A model generated the notes under the pieces. That model did not search any database and was not told the origin of the DNA. It saw only the letters and a list, made by a program, of their open reading frames with translations. Of a stretch of 5,726 nucleotides of DNA, positions 1 to 5,494 are shown piece after piece. The position numbers were made by a program, and so were the translations under genes. Numbering within the stretch: position 1 is the stretch's first letter; each line of letters starts with the position of its first letter. The DNA is from Desulfobacteraceae bacterium (GTDB lineage: Bacteria; Desulfobacterota; DSM-4660; Desulfatiglandales; Desulfatiglandaceae): positions 1-5,726 of the forward strand of contig JAUWMY010000191.1 in assembly GCA_030612945.1 (NCBI GenBank). Direction: 5' to 3'.

Positions 1-87
1 GGGATTGACATAGAAGCAATCAAAAGATACTTTGACAAATATGGTCAATTAGAAAGGTATTATGAGCTTATCGGTGAAAAACAGTAA
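1..87 (+). CDS. C-terminal fragment of an unidentified protein (5' end outside window)
   Basis: The frame is open from the first base to a TAA at 85-87 and gives 28 residues, beginning GIDIEAIKRYFDK and ending LIGEKQ. The gene's start lies outside the window. The tail is charged and probably helical. The pattern 'I-D-x-E-x-I-K/R-x-[FYW]' near a C-terminus reminds me of the tails of small nucleotidyltransferase-like proteins of toxin-antitoxin type, but this is a weak impression from 28 residues and not an assignment. Its end overlaps the start of the next plus-strand gene by 26 bp in a different frame, which suggests translational coupling as a two-gene unit. It is transcribed convergently to the redox cluster and is probably unrelated to it. 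Confidence 0.5.
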   Translation, partial: GIDIEAIKRYFDKYGQLERYYELIGEKQ

Positions 88-271
88 AAAGAAAGAATTG
101 ATATTTGAAACCGATCTTTTATTATCTCCCAGGGACTTTACGGCTCTTAAGAATCCCACAGCCCATGATGCACAAGACCTTGAAAGCTATCTTGATTTTT
201 TGGAGGAAATAGAGGCCTTTGAATCAAAAAAGGTTAGAGCAAAACTTTATAGAGAAGTGTTCGCCCTATAA
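62..271 (+). CDS. Small hypothetical protein, 69 aa
   Basis: This is an ATG-to-TAA frame of 69 residues that I do not recognise as a family. A GAAAGG at 52-57, four bases before the ATG, is a plausible but closely spaced ribosome site lying inside the upstream gene. The protein starts with a basic stretch (KNSKKK), continues with LIFETDLLLSPRDF, and ends in an acidic then basic predicted helix (DLESYLDFLEEIEAFESKK). There is no signal peptide, membrane segment or cysteine motif. The 26-bp overlap with the preceding gene indicates co-translation. Small proteins paired this way with an upstream gene are often toxin-antitoxin or regulatory partners, but nothing in this sequence proves that. It could also be a conserved accessory protein. 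Existence as a gene is likely; function is unknown. Confidence 0.55.
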   Translation: MSLSVKNSKKKELIFETDLLLSPRDFTALKNPTAHDAQDLESYLDFLEEIEAFESKKVRAKLYREVFAL

Positions 272-322
272 TCCTCAATTCCTTCAGTTTGTGTTCAGTT
301 TCGAGCCTTTATTTTTCACATA

Positions 323-347
323 GAGGGATCGAGTAAAGTCTTCCCTC
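323..347. other. Weak hairpin in the convergent gap
   Basis: GAGGGA at 323-328 pairs perfectly with TCCCTC at 342-347 across a 13-nt loop. It lies in the 134-bp gap between the converging hypothetical gene and the selenoprotein gene, where a bidirectional terminator is expected. Neither side has a run of T directly after the stem, so it is not a convincing intrinsic terminator. No other feature is visible in 272-405. Confidence 0.25.
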
Positions 348-405
348 AAGGAGATAGAGGCAAGTCCTTAATAAACTGCTCAAATAATGATGGTGATTTA
401 AAAGA

Positions 406-1050
406 CTACTTGCCAATAGCCTTTAGTATGGCCTTGGCAAATTCCATCTCTGACTGTGCTCCAACTATGCTATGCTCCTCATTAATAACGGTATGGGGCA
501 CTCCGTGGACATTGTACTTGACAGCCAGAAAAGGAAACTCCGAGCTTTCTATCATATCAGAGGAGATATGGTCACTGGCCATGGCAAACCTGTGGGCAGT
601 GCGAACCGCACCCGGGCAATAGGGTCATGTAGGGGAGATTAAGACCTGCATATGTACAGGCCGATCAACCTTGGCCAACTCAGCCATCACTTCCTTGCTA
701 AGTTCTGGATCCCTCTTACCCACGTCCACGATATCCTCTATCAGGACATTAAACTCATAACCAGCAGGTACTCCGTAAAAGCGGATGCCATAATCTTTAT
801 CACCCAAGAGGACAGTGGCTGGTATTTTGTCCACTCCATACTTCTTGGCCAGGTCTGCCTCGGCTACAAAGTCATGCACCTCAAGAGAGAGTTTGTCTGA
901 GAGGCCGGAGATTTCCTCAAGCATAGTCCTGGTCATCTCACAGTGCGGGCACTCCATCTCCTGTGTAAACATAACGATCTTGACATCCTTCTCAATATCC
1001 TTGAAGACACTTATCAGTTTGTCCCTGTCTTTTTCCTTTAAAATTCCCAT
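406..1050 (-). CDS. Selenocysteine-containing glutaredoxin-like protein (protein disulfide oxidoreductase type), 214 aa with in-frame UGA
   Basis: This is a predicted cytoplasmic thiol-disulfide oxidoreductase with two thioredoxin folds. Fold 1 (about residues 10-115) has C34-P-H-C37 and a cis-proline in KIPATV (P77). Fold 2 (about 130-214) has U142-P-Y-C145 and a cis-proline in GVPHTV (P185). Codon 142 is UGA (625-627). The frame runs on for 72 sense codons to TAG at 406-408, and the continuation (PYCPGAVRTAHRFAM...) is typical second-fold sequence. The UGA sits where the family has the attacking cysteine of CPYC, and a SECIS-like hairpin follows, so it should be read as selenocysteine. The total length of 214 fits protein disulfide oxidoreductases (about 215-230). 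A GAGGTG (1055-1060) precedes the ATG. It lies downstream of an AhpF-like reductase, its likely electron donor. Ordinary annotation would truncate it at 625-1050. The alternative, a nonsense mutation, would not explain the exact position or the hairpin. Confidence 0.88.
589..623 (-). promoter_or_regulatory. Bacterial SECIS-like hairpin inside the selenoprotein gene
   Basis: Just 3' of the UGA on the minus strand, GTGC (611-608) pairs with GCAC (602-599) around the loop GGTTC (607-603). GG (613-612) pairs with CC (596-595) past a UG bulge (598-597). A lower stem pairs CCT (623-621) with AGG (591-589), with a two-pair segment UG/CA between. Seventeen nucleotides separate the UGA from the loop, the same as I count in the Escherichia coli fdhF SECIS. 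The apical loop starts with G, as the bacterial SECIS pattern requires for SelB binding. The pairing was found by eye and no folding energy was computed. Confidence 0.75.
625..627 (-). other. In-frame UGA, predicted selenocysteine codon (U142)
   Basis: On the minus strand the codons read V-L-I-S-P-T-(UGA)-P-Y-C-P-G-A-V. The UGA replaces the N-terminal cysteine of the CPYC redox motif of the second thioredoxin fold. This is the standard place for selenocysteine in UxxC redox selenoproteins. The stop is UGA rather than UAA or UAG, as recoding requires. Confidence 0.87.
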
Positions 1051-1092
1051 AACGCACCTCGTTAACTAAATTAGGACGCAGATTTTCGCCGA

Positions 1093-1131
1093 CCTGCCCG
1101 CCATGCGAGTCCGCAAGGCGAGGCGGGCGGG
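1093..1131. repeat. GC-rich hairpin inside the repeat element
   Basis: CCTGCCCGCC (1093-1102) pairs with GGCGGGCGGG (1122-1131), ten pairs with one G-T wobble. The 19-nt loop holds a smaller palindrome, TGCG (1104-1107) with CGCA (1112-1115). It is a substructure of the element. There is no T run after it, so it is not a standard intrinsic terminator, though it could block transcription or RNA decay. Confidence 0.7.
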
Positions 1132-1189
1132 TATCCGCAGAAAATTATTCTATTAGCTCTTTATATTTACAATCTTACAATCTGCGTTT

Positions 1190-1239
1190 ACCCTGTTAAA
1201 TGCCGCCTCCGGCGGCCCCCTATGGGGATTTAACAGGGT
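1190..1239. repeat. Three-way-junction palindrome inside the repeat element
   Basis: A 12-bp perfect outer stem (ACCCTGTTAAAT at 1190-1201 with ATTTAACAGGGT at 1228-1239) encloses two back-to-back hairpins. These are GCCGCC-TCC-GGCGGC (1202-1216) and CCCC-TAT-GGGG (1217-1227). No unpaired base remains at the junction, so the 50 bases form a clover-like shape. It is part of the dispersed-repeat-like element and may also fold in the transcript between the reductase and the selenoprotein. Confidence 0.75.
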
Positions 1240-1270
1240 TAATCTGCGTCCAAAAAGGAAATTCATACAA

Positions 1271-2260
1271 CTAAATTAGAAACTTGTTAATAAGATAATT
1301 ATATGCGGATAATGCGGCCTTAGCTCCCTCGCCGGCGCTTATTACGATTTGCTTATGCGGAACCGTGGTAACATCACCAGCGCCGAAGAGTCCTTCTACA
1401 CTTGTCTTGCAGGAGCAATCCACGATTACCTCACCTTGTTCATTTAATTCTACAAGGTTCTTGATTGGCTCATTGTTGGGCAAGAGCCCGATTTCTATGA
1501 AGACCCCGTTTGCATCTATCTTCTCTTCCTTTTCATTTTCCCGATTCTTGACAACCACACCTGTCACACTATCCTTGCCCTCGATTTTGACTACCTGGTG
1601 GTAATCAAGTAAATTCACATTATCGGTCTGCTTCATCCTTTCTTGAAGGGACTCATCCGCCTGCCATCCCTTGATGAAATTTACAAGTATGACCTCTGCC
1701 CCCACCTTCAATAAATCCACAGCCGTAGTAAAGGCCGAATTTCCGCCACCAGCCACAACAACCTTTTTCCCTTTGAAAAATGGGGCATCACATGTAGCGC
1801 AATATGCTACGCCTCTTCCAACCAACTCCTTCTCTCCTGGCACATTAAGCGGACGGTGGCGTTTGCCTGTGGCAATAATCAATGTTCGGCTTGAATAAAT
1901 TTTGCTGTCATCCGTCAGAACTTTGAAAGCATGTACCTCTCTCTTAACTTCAGTAATAGAAGCTCCAAGGCTTACTGGTATATCAAAACCTTTCACATGC
2001 TCCTCGAAGCTATCGGCAAGATCCTTGGCATTTATGCTCTGAAATCCTAGCCAGTTCTCTACCTCTGAGGTTTCCCGTATCTGACCCCCAAAATCCTTTG
2101 TGATAATAGCGAGGTTCATCATCTTTCTGGCAGCATAAACTGCCGCGCTCATAGCAGCCGGACCTCCACCCACGATGAGGAGATCATAGATAACTTCTGG
2201 TTCTGGCTCCTTTGCTTTCTCTAACAATGAAGTATCCAGAGAAAAATCAGGAAAATCCAT
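1271..2260 (-). CDS. trxB: Thioredoxin reductase-like flavoprotein, AhpF C-terminal type, 329 aa
   Basis: This FAD-dependent pyridine nucleotide-disulfide oxidoreductase passes electrons from NAD(P)H to a redoxin in the cytoplasm. The FAD motif GGGPAA is at residues 31-36, the redox-active CATC at 154-157, the nucleotide-binding motif GGGNSA at 171-176, and the C-terminal FAD motif GAGDVTTVPHKQ at 293-304. It lacks the HRRxxxR signature by which classical TrxB binds NADPH. In its place is VNFIKGWQADESLQ, like the AhpF segment with LEFAPEMKADQ. 'IEIGLLPN' and 'TVPHKQIVISAGEGAKAALSA' also match AhpF best, from memory. NADH may therefore be the preferred donor. The 329 residues are a free reductase module with a 24-residue leader and no AhpF N-terminal redoxin domains. 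The next gene, a double-fold redoxin, probably fills that role. The start is fixed by AAGGAGGT five bases before the ATG. Confidence 0.9.
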   Translation of the reverse strand: MDFPDFSLDTSLLEKAKEPEPEVIYDLLIVGGGPAAMSAAVYAARKMMNLAIITKDFGGQIRETSEVENWLGFQSINAKDLADSFEEHVKGFDIPVSLGASITEVKREVHAFKVLTDDSKIYSSRTLIIATGKRHRPLNVPGEKELVGRGVAYCATCDAPFFKGKKVVVAGGGNSAFTTAVDLLKVGAEVILVNFIKGWQADESLQERMKQTDNVNLLDYHQVVKIEGKDSVTGVVVKNRENEKEEKIDANGVFIEIGLLPNNEPIKNLVELNEQGEVIVDCSCKTSVEGLFGAGDVTTVPHKQIVISAGEGAKAALSAYNYLINKFLI

Positions 2261-2309
2261 TTAAACCTCCTTAATCTATTTACAAACCCACCTATGTCTG
2301 GAATGTCAC

Positions 2310-2339
2310 ATTATCCTTAACATCTGGAGGCATTGTGAA
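2310..2339 (-). promoter_or_regulatory. Candidate sigma70-type promoter for the reductase-selenoprotein unit
   Basis: On the minus strand TTCACA (2339-2334, 5 of 6 to TTGACA) and GATAAT (2315-2310, 5 of 6 to TATAAT) are separated by 18 bp. The -10 lies about 50 bp before the reductase ATG. It fits a separate or additional start for the reductase and selenoprotein genes within the larger cluster. Two short hairpins without T runs (2348-2360 TGGCC/GGCCA, and 2371-2384 CCTC/GAGG) lie between it and the preceding gene, so read-through from upstream is likely. Confidence 0.4.
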
Positions 2340-2399
2340 CATTCGCTTGGCCGGTGGCCATATACAAAGGCCTCAAAGAAGAGGTTAATTCCTCAGCGC

Positions 2400-2903
2400 T
2401 TATTTCTTGTCAGCTGTGAGCTTTCTGAGTTCCATAGAAAGCTTACTCAAGTGTTTTTTCTCTTCATTAACCAACTGACCGATAAATTCACGGCCCTTCT
2501 CCCCCTCAGTAGCGTCTTGCATGGTAAGAAAGAAGATTATTGAATCCTTCTCAAACTGAATCCCGATTTTCAGTATATCTTTAGGGTTCTTCAGTTGAGA
2601 TAATTTTTCCTCCACATCAAAATCCGATCTGAACACGTGCATATCGGCCATCATCTGGAGGTATCGGTTCATTTCATGTTCAGGATCCCAGATTGTATCC
2701 TCAGTAGCTTCTTTTGGCAATTGAGCTTTTAGCTCAGTAAATATCTTCAGATGTTCTGCCTCTTCTTGAGCAAGGAATTCCAAAAGCTCCTTCACATCAG
2801 GATCATTAATTATTTCCATGGCCTTTTCGTAAAAGCGCTTGCCGTTTCCCTCTATTTCAATAGCTATTTGAAAGATTTCGTTTGCATTAAATCCATAAAT
2901 CAC
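2400..2903 (-). CDS. Rubrerythrin-type ferritin-like di-iron protein without rubredoxin domain, 167 aa
   Basis: This is a cytoplasmic four-helix di-iron protein of the rubrerythrin/ferritin-like superfamily (COG1633-like), whose members commonly reduce hydrogen peroxide in anaerobes. Candidate iron ligands are regularly spaced: E18 in IEIEGNGKRFYE, the ExxH pair E48-H51 in EEAEHLKIF, E118 in QFEKDSIIFF, and the second ExxH pair E148-H151 in EEKKHLSKL. The middle segment YLQMMADMHVF is typical of the family. The protein ends shortly after the second ExxH and carries no C-terminal rubredoxin domain. A separate rubredoxin gene ends 28 bp upstream, so the two probably act together as a split rubrerythrin. 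The start is GTG (2901-2903), seven bases after a GAGGAG Shine-Dalgarno (2911-2916). The first ATG is internal (M29) and would cut off the first helix. Confidence 0.85.
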   Translation of the reverse strand: MIYGFNANEIFQIAIEIEGNGKRFYEKAMEIINDPDVKELLEFLAQEEAEHLKIFTELKAQLPKEATEDTIWDPEHEMNRYLQMMADMHVFRSDFDVEEKLSQLKNPKDILKIGIQFEKDSIIFFLTMQDATEGEKGREFIGQLVNEEKKHLSKLSMELRKLTADKK

Positions 2904-2931
2904 GATAGTGCTCCTCTTTTATTTTTGATTA

Positions 2932-3090
2932 TTATTCCTTTTCGAAATCATCCTTTGAGGCACCACAGACCGGACACGTCCAGTCATCAGGCAGATCTTC
3001 AAAACTGGTGCCTGGCTCTATTCCATTTTCTGGATCTCCGGCGCTAGGGTCATACACATAACCACAAACCTGACAGACGTATTTATCCAT
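2932..3090 (-). CDS. Rubredoxin, 52 aa
   Basis: This is a small cytoplasmic one-electron carrier with a single iron held by four cysteines: C6 and C9 in CQVCGY, C39 and C42 in CPVCGA. The core YDPSAGDPENGIEPGTSFEDLPDDW is canonical, and the length of 52 is standard. I chose the ATG at 3090 because AAGGAGG (3099-3105) sits eight bases before it and family members begin just ahead of the first CxxC. An in-frame ATG at 3132 would add 14 residues not typical of rubredoxin and has poor ribosome-site spacing. It is followed after 28 bp by the ferritin-like gene and lies downstream of catalase. Likely donors are the flavin reductase or an NADH:rubredoxin reductase, and likely acceptors the ferritin-like protein or other oxygen and peroxide reductases. 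Confidence 0.95.
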   Translation of the reverse strand: MDKYVCQVCGYVYDPSAGDPENGIEPGTSFEDLPDDWTCPVCGASKDDFEKE

Positions 3091-3190
3091 GATTCTCTCC
3101 TCCTTATTGTATCTGGTTAATACCTTACCCATCCCTCAGATAATCAATCTCCTTCCCTTAACCTGTTGAACCTAATTTTACAAAAATGAA

Positions 3191-3221
3191 ATTATATCTC
3201 AAGACAAAACCTTGTAGTCAA
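3191..3221 (-). promoter_or_regulatory. Possible promoter for rubredoxin and the ferritin-like gene
   Basis: In the 194-bp gap after catalase, the minus strand holds a perfect TATAAT (3196-3191) and a TTGACT (3221-3216), 5 of 6 to TTGACA. The 19-bp spacer is longer than ideal. The -10 lies about 100 bp before the rubredoxin ATG, which would leave a long 5' leader. No clear PerR- or Fur-like operator was seen. Nothing else recognisable lies in 3091-3284, and no convincing terminator follows katA. Confidence 0.3.
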
Positions 3222-3284
3222 CTCCACCTAATACTGGAAATCGGGTTCCTGGAAAAAGTGACGATCCCATCCTTTAGTCATTTG

Positions 3285-4730
3285 TTAAAGTTTCAGGCCT
3301 TTAGCTACAGACCCACCCAACACTGGATCAGCATTAGTCAGGTTTTCAATCACCCGCTGCTGGATCGGTTTTTCAATGTGCATAAGATCTGCGATGAGAT
3401 TATCAACCAGATGTTCTTGGTCCATCTTGCTCAAGGAGCGATATCTCTCCCCGGCCTGTTCGAAATCGTTCGTCTTGCTGATCTTCTGACGAGTCACTTC
3501 CCCCTCTATGCGATACACTCGTGAGGTGCCCGCCGGCGCCTCCTTGGGCATACCTCCAGCCAGGCTATTAGGCTCATAATTGACCGGCCCACTGAATTCT
3601 CCGATTTGCATGGCCCCATCGCGCTGATTGTTGTCAACGGGCACCTGAGGTCGGTTGATTGGAAGTTGCAGGTAGTTCGCTCCCAACCGATAGCGCTGGG
3701 TGTCAGCGTAGGAAAATGTACGACCCTGGAGCAGCTTGTCAGCAGAAAACTCGATTCCCGGGACAATGCTGGCAGGACAGAATGCCGCTTGCTCCACCTC
3801 GACAAAGAAGTTTTCAGGATTGCGATTGAGCACCATTTTACCAACGGGCATCAGGGGGAATTTGTCCTCAGGCCAGGTCTTGGTGGCATCAAGGGGGTCA
3901 AAATTTTGCTTTAATTCGTCAGCGATCTCCATCAATTGGACATTAAGCTCGTATTCAACCTCTCCACCGCTGGCAATCGCATCGTAGAGATCACGGGTAA
4001 GGTGATCGGGATCGACACCGGCCAGCCGGGTTGCCTCATGACGATCAAGGTTCTTAACACCCAATTTCGGTTTCCAGTGGTATTTCACATACACAGCCTT
4101 TCCCTCGACGTTTACCCATACATAGGTATTGACACCAAAACCCTCTTGCATCCTGTAACTCTTTGGCGTGCCGCGGTCTGAAAAAAGCCAGGTAATCATG
4201 TGGGTTGATTCCGGGGTGAGGGATATAAAATCCCAGAAGCGGTTGTGAGCGGAAGAGGCCGACGGGATATTGCTATCAGGTGCGCCCTTAAAGGCATGAA
4301 CCATATCAGGGAACTTGATAGCGTCTCGGATGAAAAATACCGGGAGATTGTTTCCAACCAGGTCATAGATACCTTCTCCGGTATAAAACTTAACTGCAAA
4401 GCCACGGGGATCCCGCACAGTATCAGCAGAACCCCTTCCTCCCGTGACCGTTGAAAACCTTACAAATACAGGGGTCTTTTTCTCTGGATCCTGGAGGAAT
4501 TTCGACTTGGTATAGGGATCCATGCTCTTGGAAACCTGAAAGAAGCCATGTGCCCCTGCCCCCTTGGCGTGGACAACCCTCTCCGGGATGCGTTCCCTGT
4601 CAAAGTGAGCCATCTTCTCAATAAACTGGACATCCTGCAACAACACAGGACCGCGTTCTCCAACGGTTAACGAGTTCTGGTTGTCAGTGATCGGGACACC
4701 CTGGTTGGTGGTTAAATATTTTTCTTTCAT
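3285..4730 (-). CDS. katA: Catalase (haem monofunctional, small subunit), 481 aa
   Basis: This enzyme dismutates hydrogen peroxide to water and oxygen and is usually a cytoplasmic homotetramer. Catalytic landmarks are present: distal His H54 in RVVHAKGAGAHG, the active-site asparagine in DLVGNNLPVFF (N127/N128), and the haem-ligating tyrosine Y341 with R337 in RTFSYADTQRYRLG. The conserved FSTVTGGRGSADTVRDPRGFA stretch is at residues 92-112. The length of 481 and the absence of a C-terminal flavodoxin-like domain indicate a small-subunit (clade 3-type) catalase that may bind NADPH. There is no signal peptide. AAAGGAGGG lies just upstream of the ATG. The frame is intact and base composition is somewhat more GC-rich than its neighbours. 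Catalase is optional in anaerobes and often horizontally acquired, but I see no boundary that proves transfer. It sits between flavin reductase and rubredoxin, all on one strand. Confidence 0.97.
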   Translation of the reverse strand: MKEKYLTTNQGVPITDNQNSLTVGERGPVLLQDVQFIEKMAHFDRERIPERVVHAKGAGAHGFFQVSKSMDPYTKSKFLQDPEKKTPVFVRFSTVTGGRGSADTVRDPRGFAVKFYTGEGIYDLVGNNLPVFFIRDAIKFPDMVHAFKGAPDSNIPSASSAHNRFWDFISLTPESTHMITWLFSDRGTPKSYRMQEGFGVNTYVWVNVEGKAVYVKYHWKPKLGVKNLDRHEATRLAGVDPDHLTRDLYDAIASGGEVEYELNVQLMEIADELKQNFDPLDATKTWPEDKFPLMPVGKMVLNRNPENFFVEVEQAAFCPASIVPGIEFSADKLLQGRTFSYADTQRYRLGANYLQLPINRPQVPVDNNQRDGAMQIGEFSGPVNYEPNSLAGGMPKEAPAGTSRVYRIEGEVTRQKISKTNDFEQAGERYRSLSKMDQEHLVDNLIADLMHIEKPIQQRVIENLTNADPVLGGSVAKGLKL

Positions 4731-4787
4731 GATGTCACCCTCCTTTCGTAGATAAAGATTTCTCCCTTATTACTCTTTGCCTTAATC

Positions 4788-4797
4788 CACCTCCTTT
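4788..4797 (-). promoter_or_regulatory. Orphan strong Shine-Dalgarno sequence upstream of katA
   Basis: AAAGGAGGTG matches the 16S anti-Shine-Dalgarno very well but lies about 58 bp before the katA ATG, which has its own AAAGGAGGG next to it. No ATG, GTG or TTG follows at a usable distance. The only open frame begins with ATT at 4786-4784 and runs 19 codons to a TGA overlapping the katA ATG. It may be a relic, a ribosome standby site or a leader-peptide signal. The rest of the 195-bp gap (4731-4925) shows no convincing promoter or terminator. Confidence 0.4.
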
Positions 4798-4925
4798 CAG
4801 TTTAAACCGGACAAACAATTAATTTCTTCTAAAGCTTGTAGATTTACGTTGCAGTTACTTGGGAATAGCTCAAACATATGCCAAGAAATTTGTAACACAT
4901 TGCAAGATGTATGGTCTAATACGAA

Positions 4926-5432
4926 TCATTCATCAATGTATGTGGGGGCAGCCTTTGGTGCCTTACCCTTTTTTACAAGATGATAAAAGGCATAGGTCAG
5001 AGGTTCACCGTCACTTATGATATCTGCATCGACAACCTCACCAATAAAAATTGTATGGGTGCCCACATCAATTTCTTTATCAACTCTCACCTCTAAGAAC
5101 GCCGTACTGTTTTCCTCAAGAATTGGATTACCCAGTTGACTTAACCGATGCTTTATACCGTCAAATTTGTCGATATCCCTGCCGCATTTAAACCCAAAGC
5201 GCCCTATAAAGACCATTCCGGTGTCTCTGTCCAGCACGTTCACTACTAAGGACTGGCTCTCTTTGATGAACTCATGAGTATAATTCTCTTTATTGATGCT
5301 TACGGCAAGCGTAGGTGGTTTAGAGGTGATCTGAAACACTGTGTTTGCTATCTGGCCATTGATCTTGTCACCCTTCCTCGCAGTGACAATATAGAGACCG
5401 TAACTGATCTGATGAAGGGTCTTCGAGTTCAT
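4926..5432 (-). CDS. Flavin reductase domain protein (flavoredoxin / Hrb N-terminal type), 168 aa
   Basis: This is an FMN-binding split-barrel protein of the flavin reductase-like family, probably cytoplasmic and moving electrons between NAD(P)H or a ferredoxin-like donor and rubredoxin. Family features are ALHQISYGLY-like start (LHQISYGLYIVTA), GQIANTVFQITSKPPTLAVSINKENYTH, FGFKCGRDIDKFDG, and VGTHTIFIGEVVDADIISDGEPLTYAFYH, with the usual end KAPKAAPTYI. In acetogen Hrb proteins this domain is fused to a C-terminal rubredoxin. Here it stops after TYIDE at a UGA, and rubredoxin is a separate gene beyond katA. The start is set by AAGGAGG five bases before the ATG. It begins 62 bp after the zinc-ribbon gene, consistent with one operon. 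The exact electron donor cannot be read from sequence. Confidence 0.9.
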   Translation of the reverse strand: MNSKTLHQISYGLYIVTARKGDKINGQIANTVFQITSKPPTLAVSINKENYTHEFIKESQSLVVNVLDRDTGMVFIGRFGFKCGRDIDKFDGIKHRLSQLGNPILEENSTAFLEVRVDKEIDVGTHTIFIGEVVDADIISDGEPLTYAFYHLVKKGKAPKAAPTYIDE

Positions 5433-5494
5433 TTGATCCTCCTTTGCTTTGTGCTGGGTTGTGCTCTTTCAGCGCCTTATTCCTTTAACTGCTT

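Larger units (their letters stand above)
1064..1279. repeat. Structured non-coding repeat element with flanking 11-bp direct repeats
   Basis: AACTAAATTAG occurs at 1064-1074 and again, perfectly, at 1269-1279. Between them are about 195 bp with no reading frame and dense palindromes. An 11-bp inverted repeat, GGACGCAGATT (1074-1084) and AATCTGCGTCC (1241-1251), brackets two large hairpins. AATCTGCGT is also repeated directly at 1179-1187 and 1241-1249. The GC-rich hairpins contrast with the AT-rich surroundings. 'GGACGCAGATT' palindromes of this sort recur as dispersed repeats in many environmental anaerobe genomes, from general familiarity. The direct repeats look like a target-site duplication, so I infer insertion between the reductase and selenoprotein genes. 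The right direct repeat supplies the reductase stop codon. There is no transposase, so mobilisation would have to be in trans. The right end has 17 extra bases between inverted and direct repeat, an asymmetry that leaves the exact boundary uncertain. Confidence 0.7.

Noticed and set aside
410..622. Plus-strand frame of 70 codons
   Set aside because: It lies antisense to the second domain of the selenoprotein, and its product resembles no protein I recognise.
625..1050. A complete 141-residue glutaredoxin-like protein ending at the UGA
   Set aside because: It would lack the second thioredoxin fold, which is present in the same frame immediately after the UGA with its active-site and cis-proline motifs.
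406..1050. Pseudogene by nonsense mutation
   Set aside because: The only stop is UGA, exactly at an active-site cysteine position, followed by a SECIS-like hairpin and an otherwise intact frame; decay would not be expected to give this combination.
1093..1131. Intrinsic terminator of the reductase gene
   Set aside because: The GC-rich stem has no T run on either strand and belongs to the inserted repeat element.
1064..1279. CRISPR array
   Set aside because: The repeats are palindromic, differ in length and are not regularly spaced with unique spacers.
2932..3132. Longer rubredoxin starting at the ATG at 3132
   Set aside because: The extra 14 residues are not typical of rubredoxin and the ribosome site is badly spaced, whereas the ATG at 3090 has AAGGAGG eight bases upstream.
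4797..4928. Second selenocysteine read-through at the UGA ending the flavin reductase; the frame continues 42 codons to another UGA
   Set aside because: The family normally ends near this APTYI motif, no conserved cysteine is expected at the UGA, and the extension matches nothing I recognise, including rubredoxin. The open stretch is probably chance.
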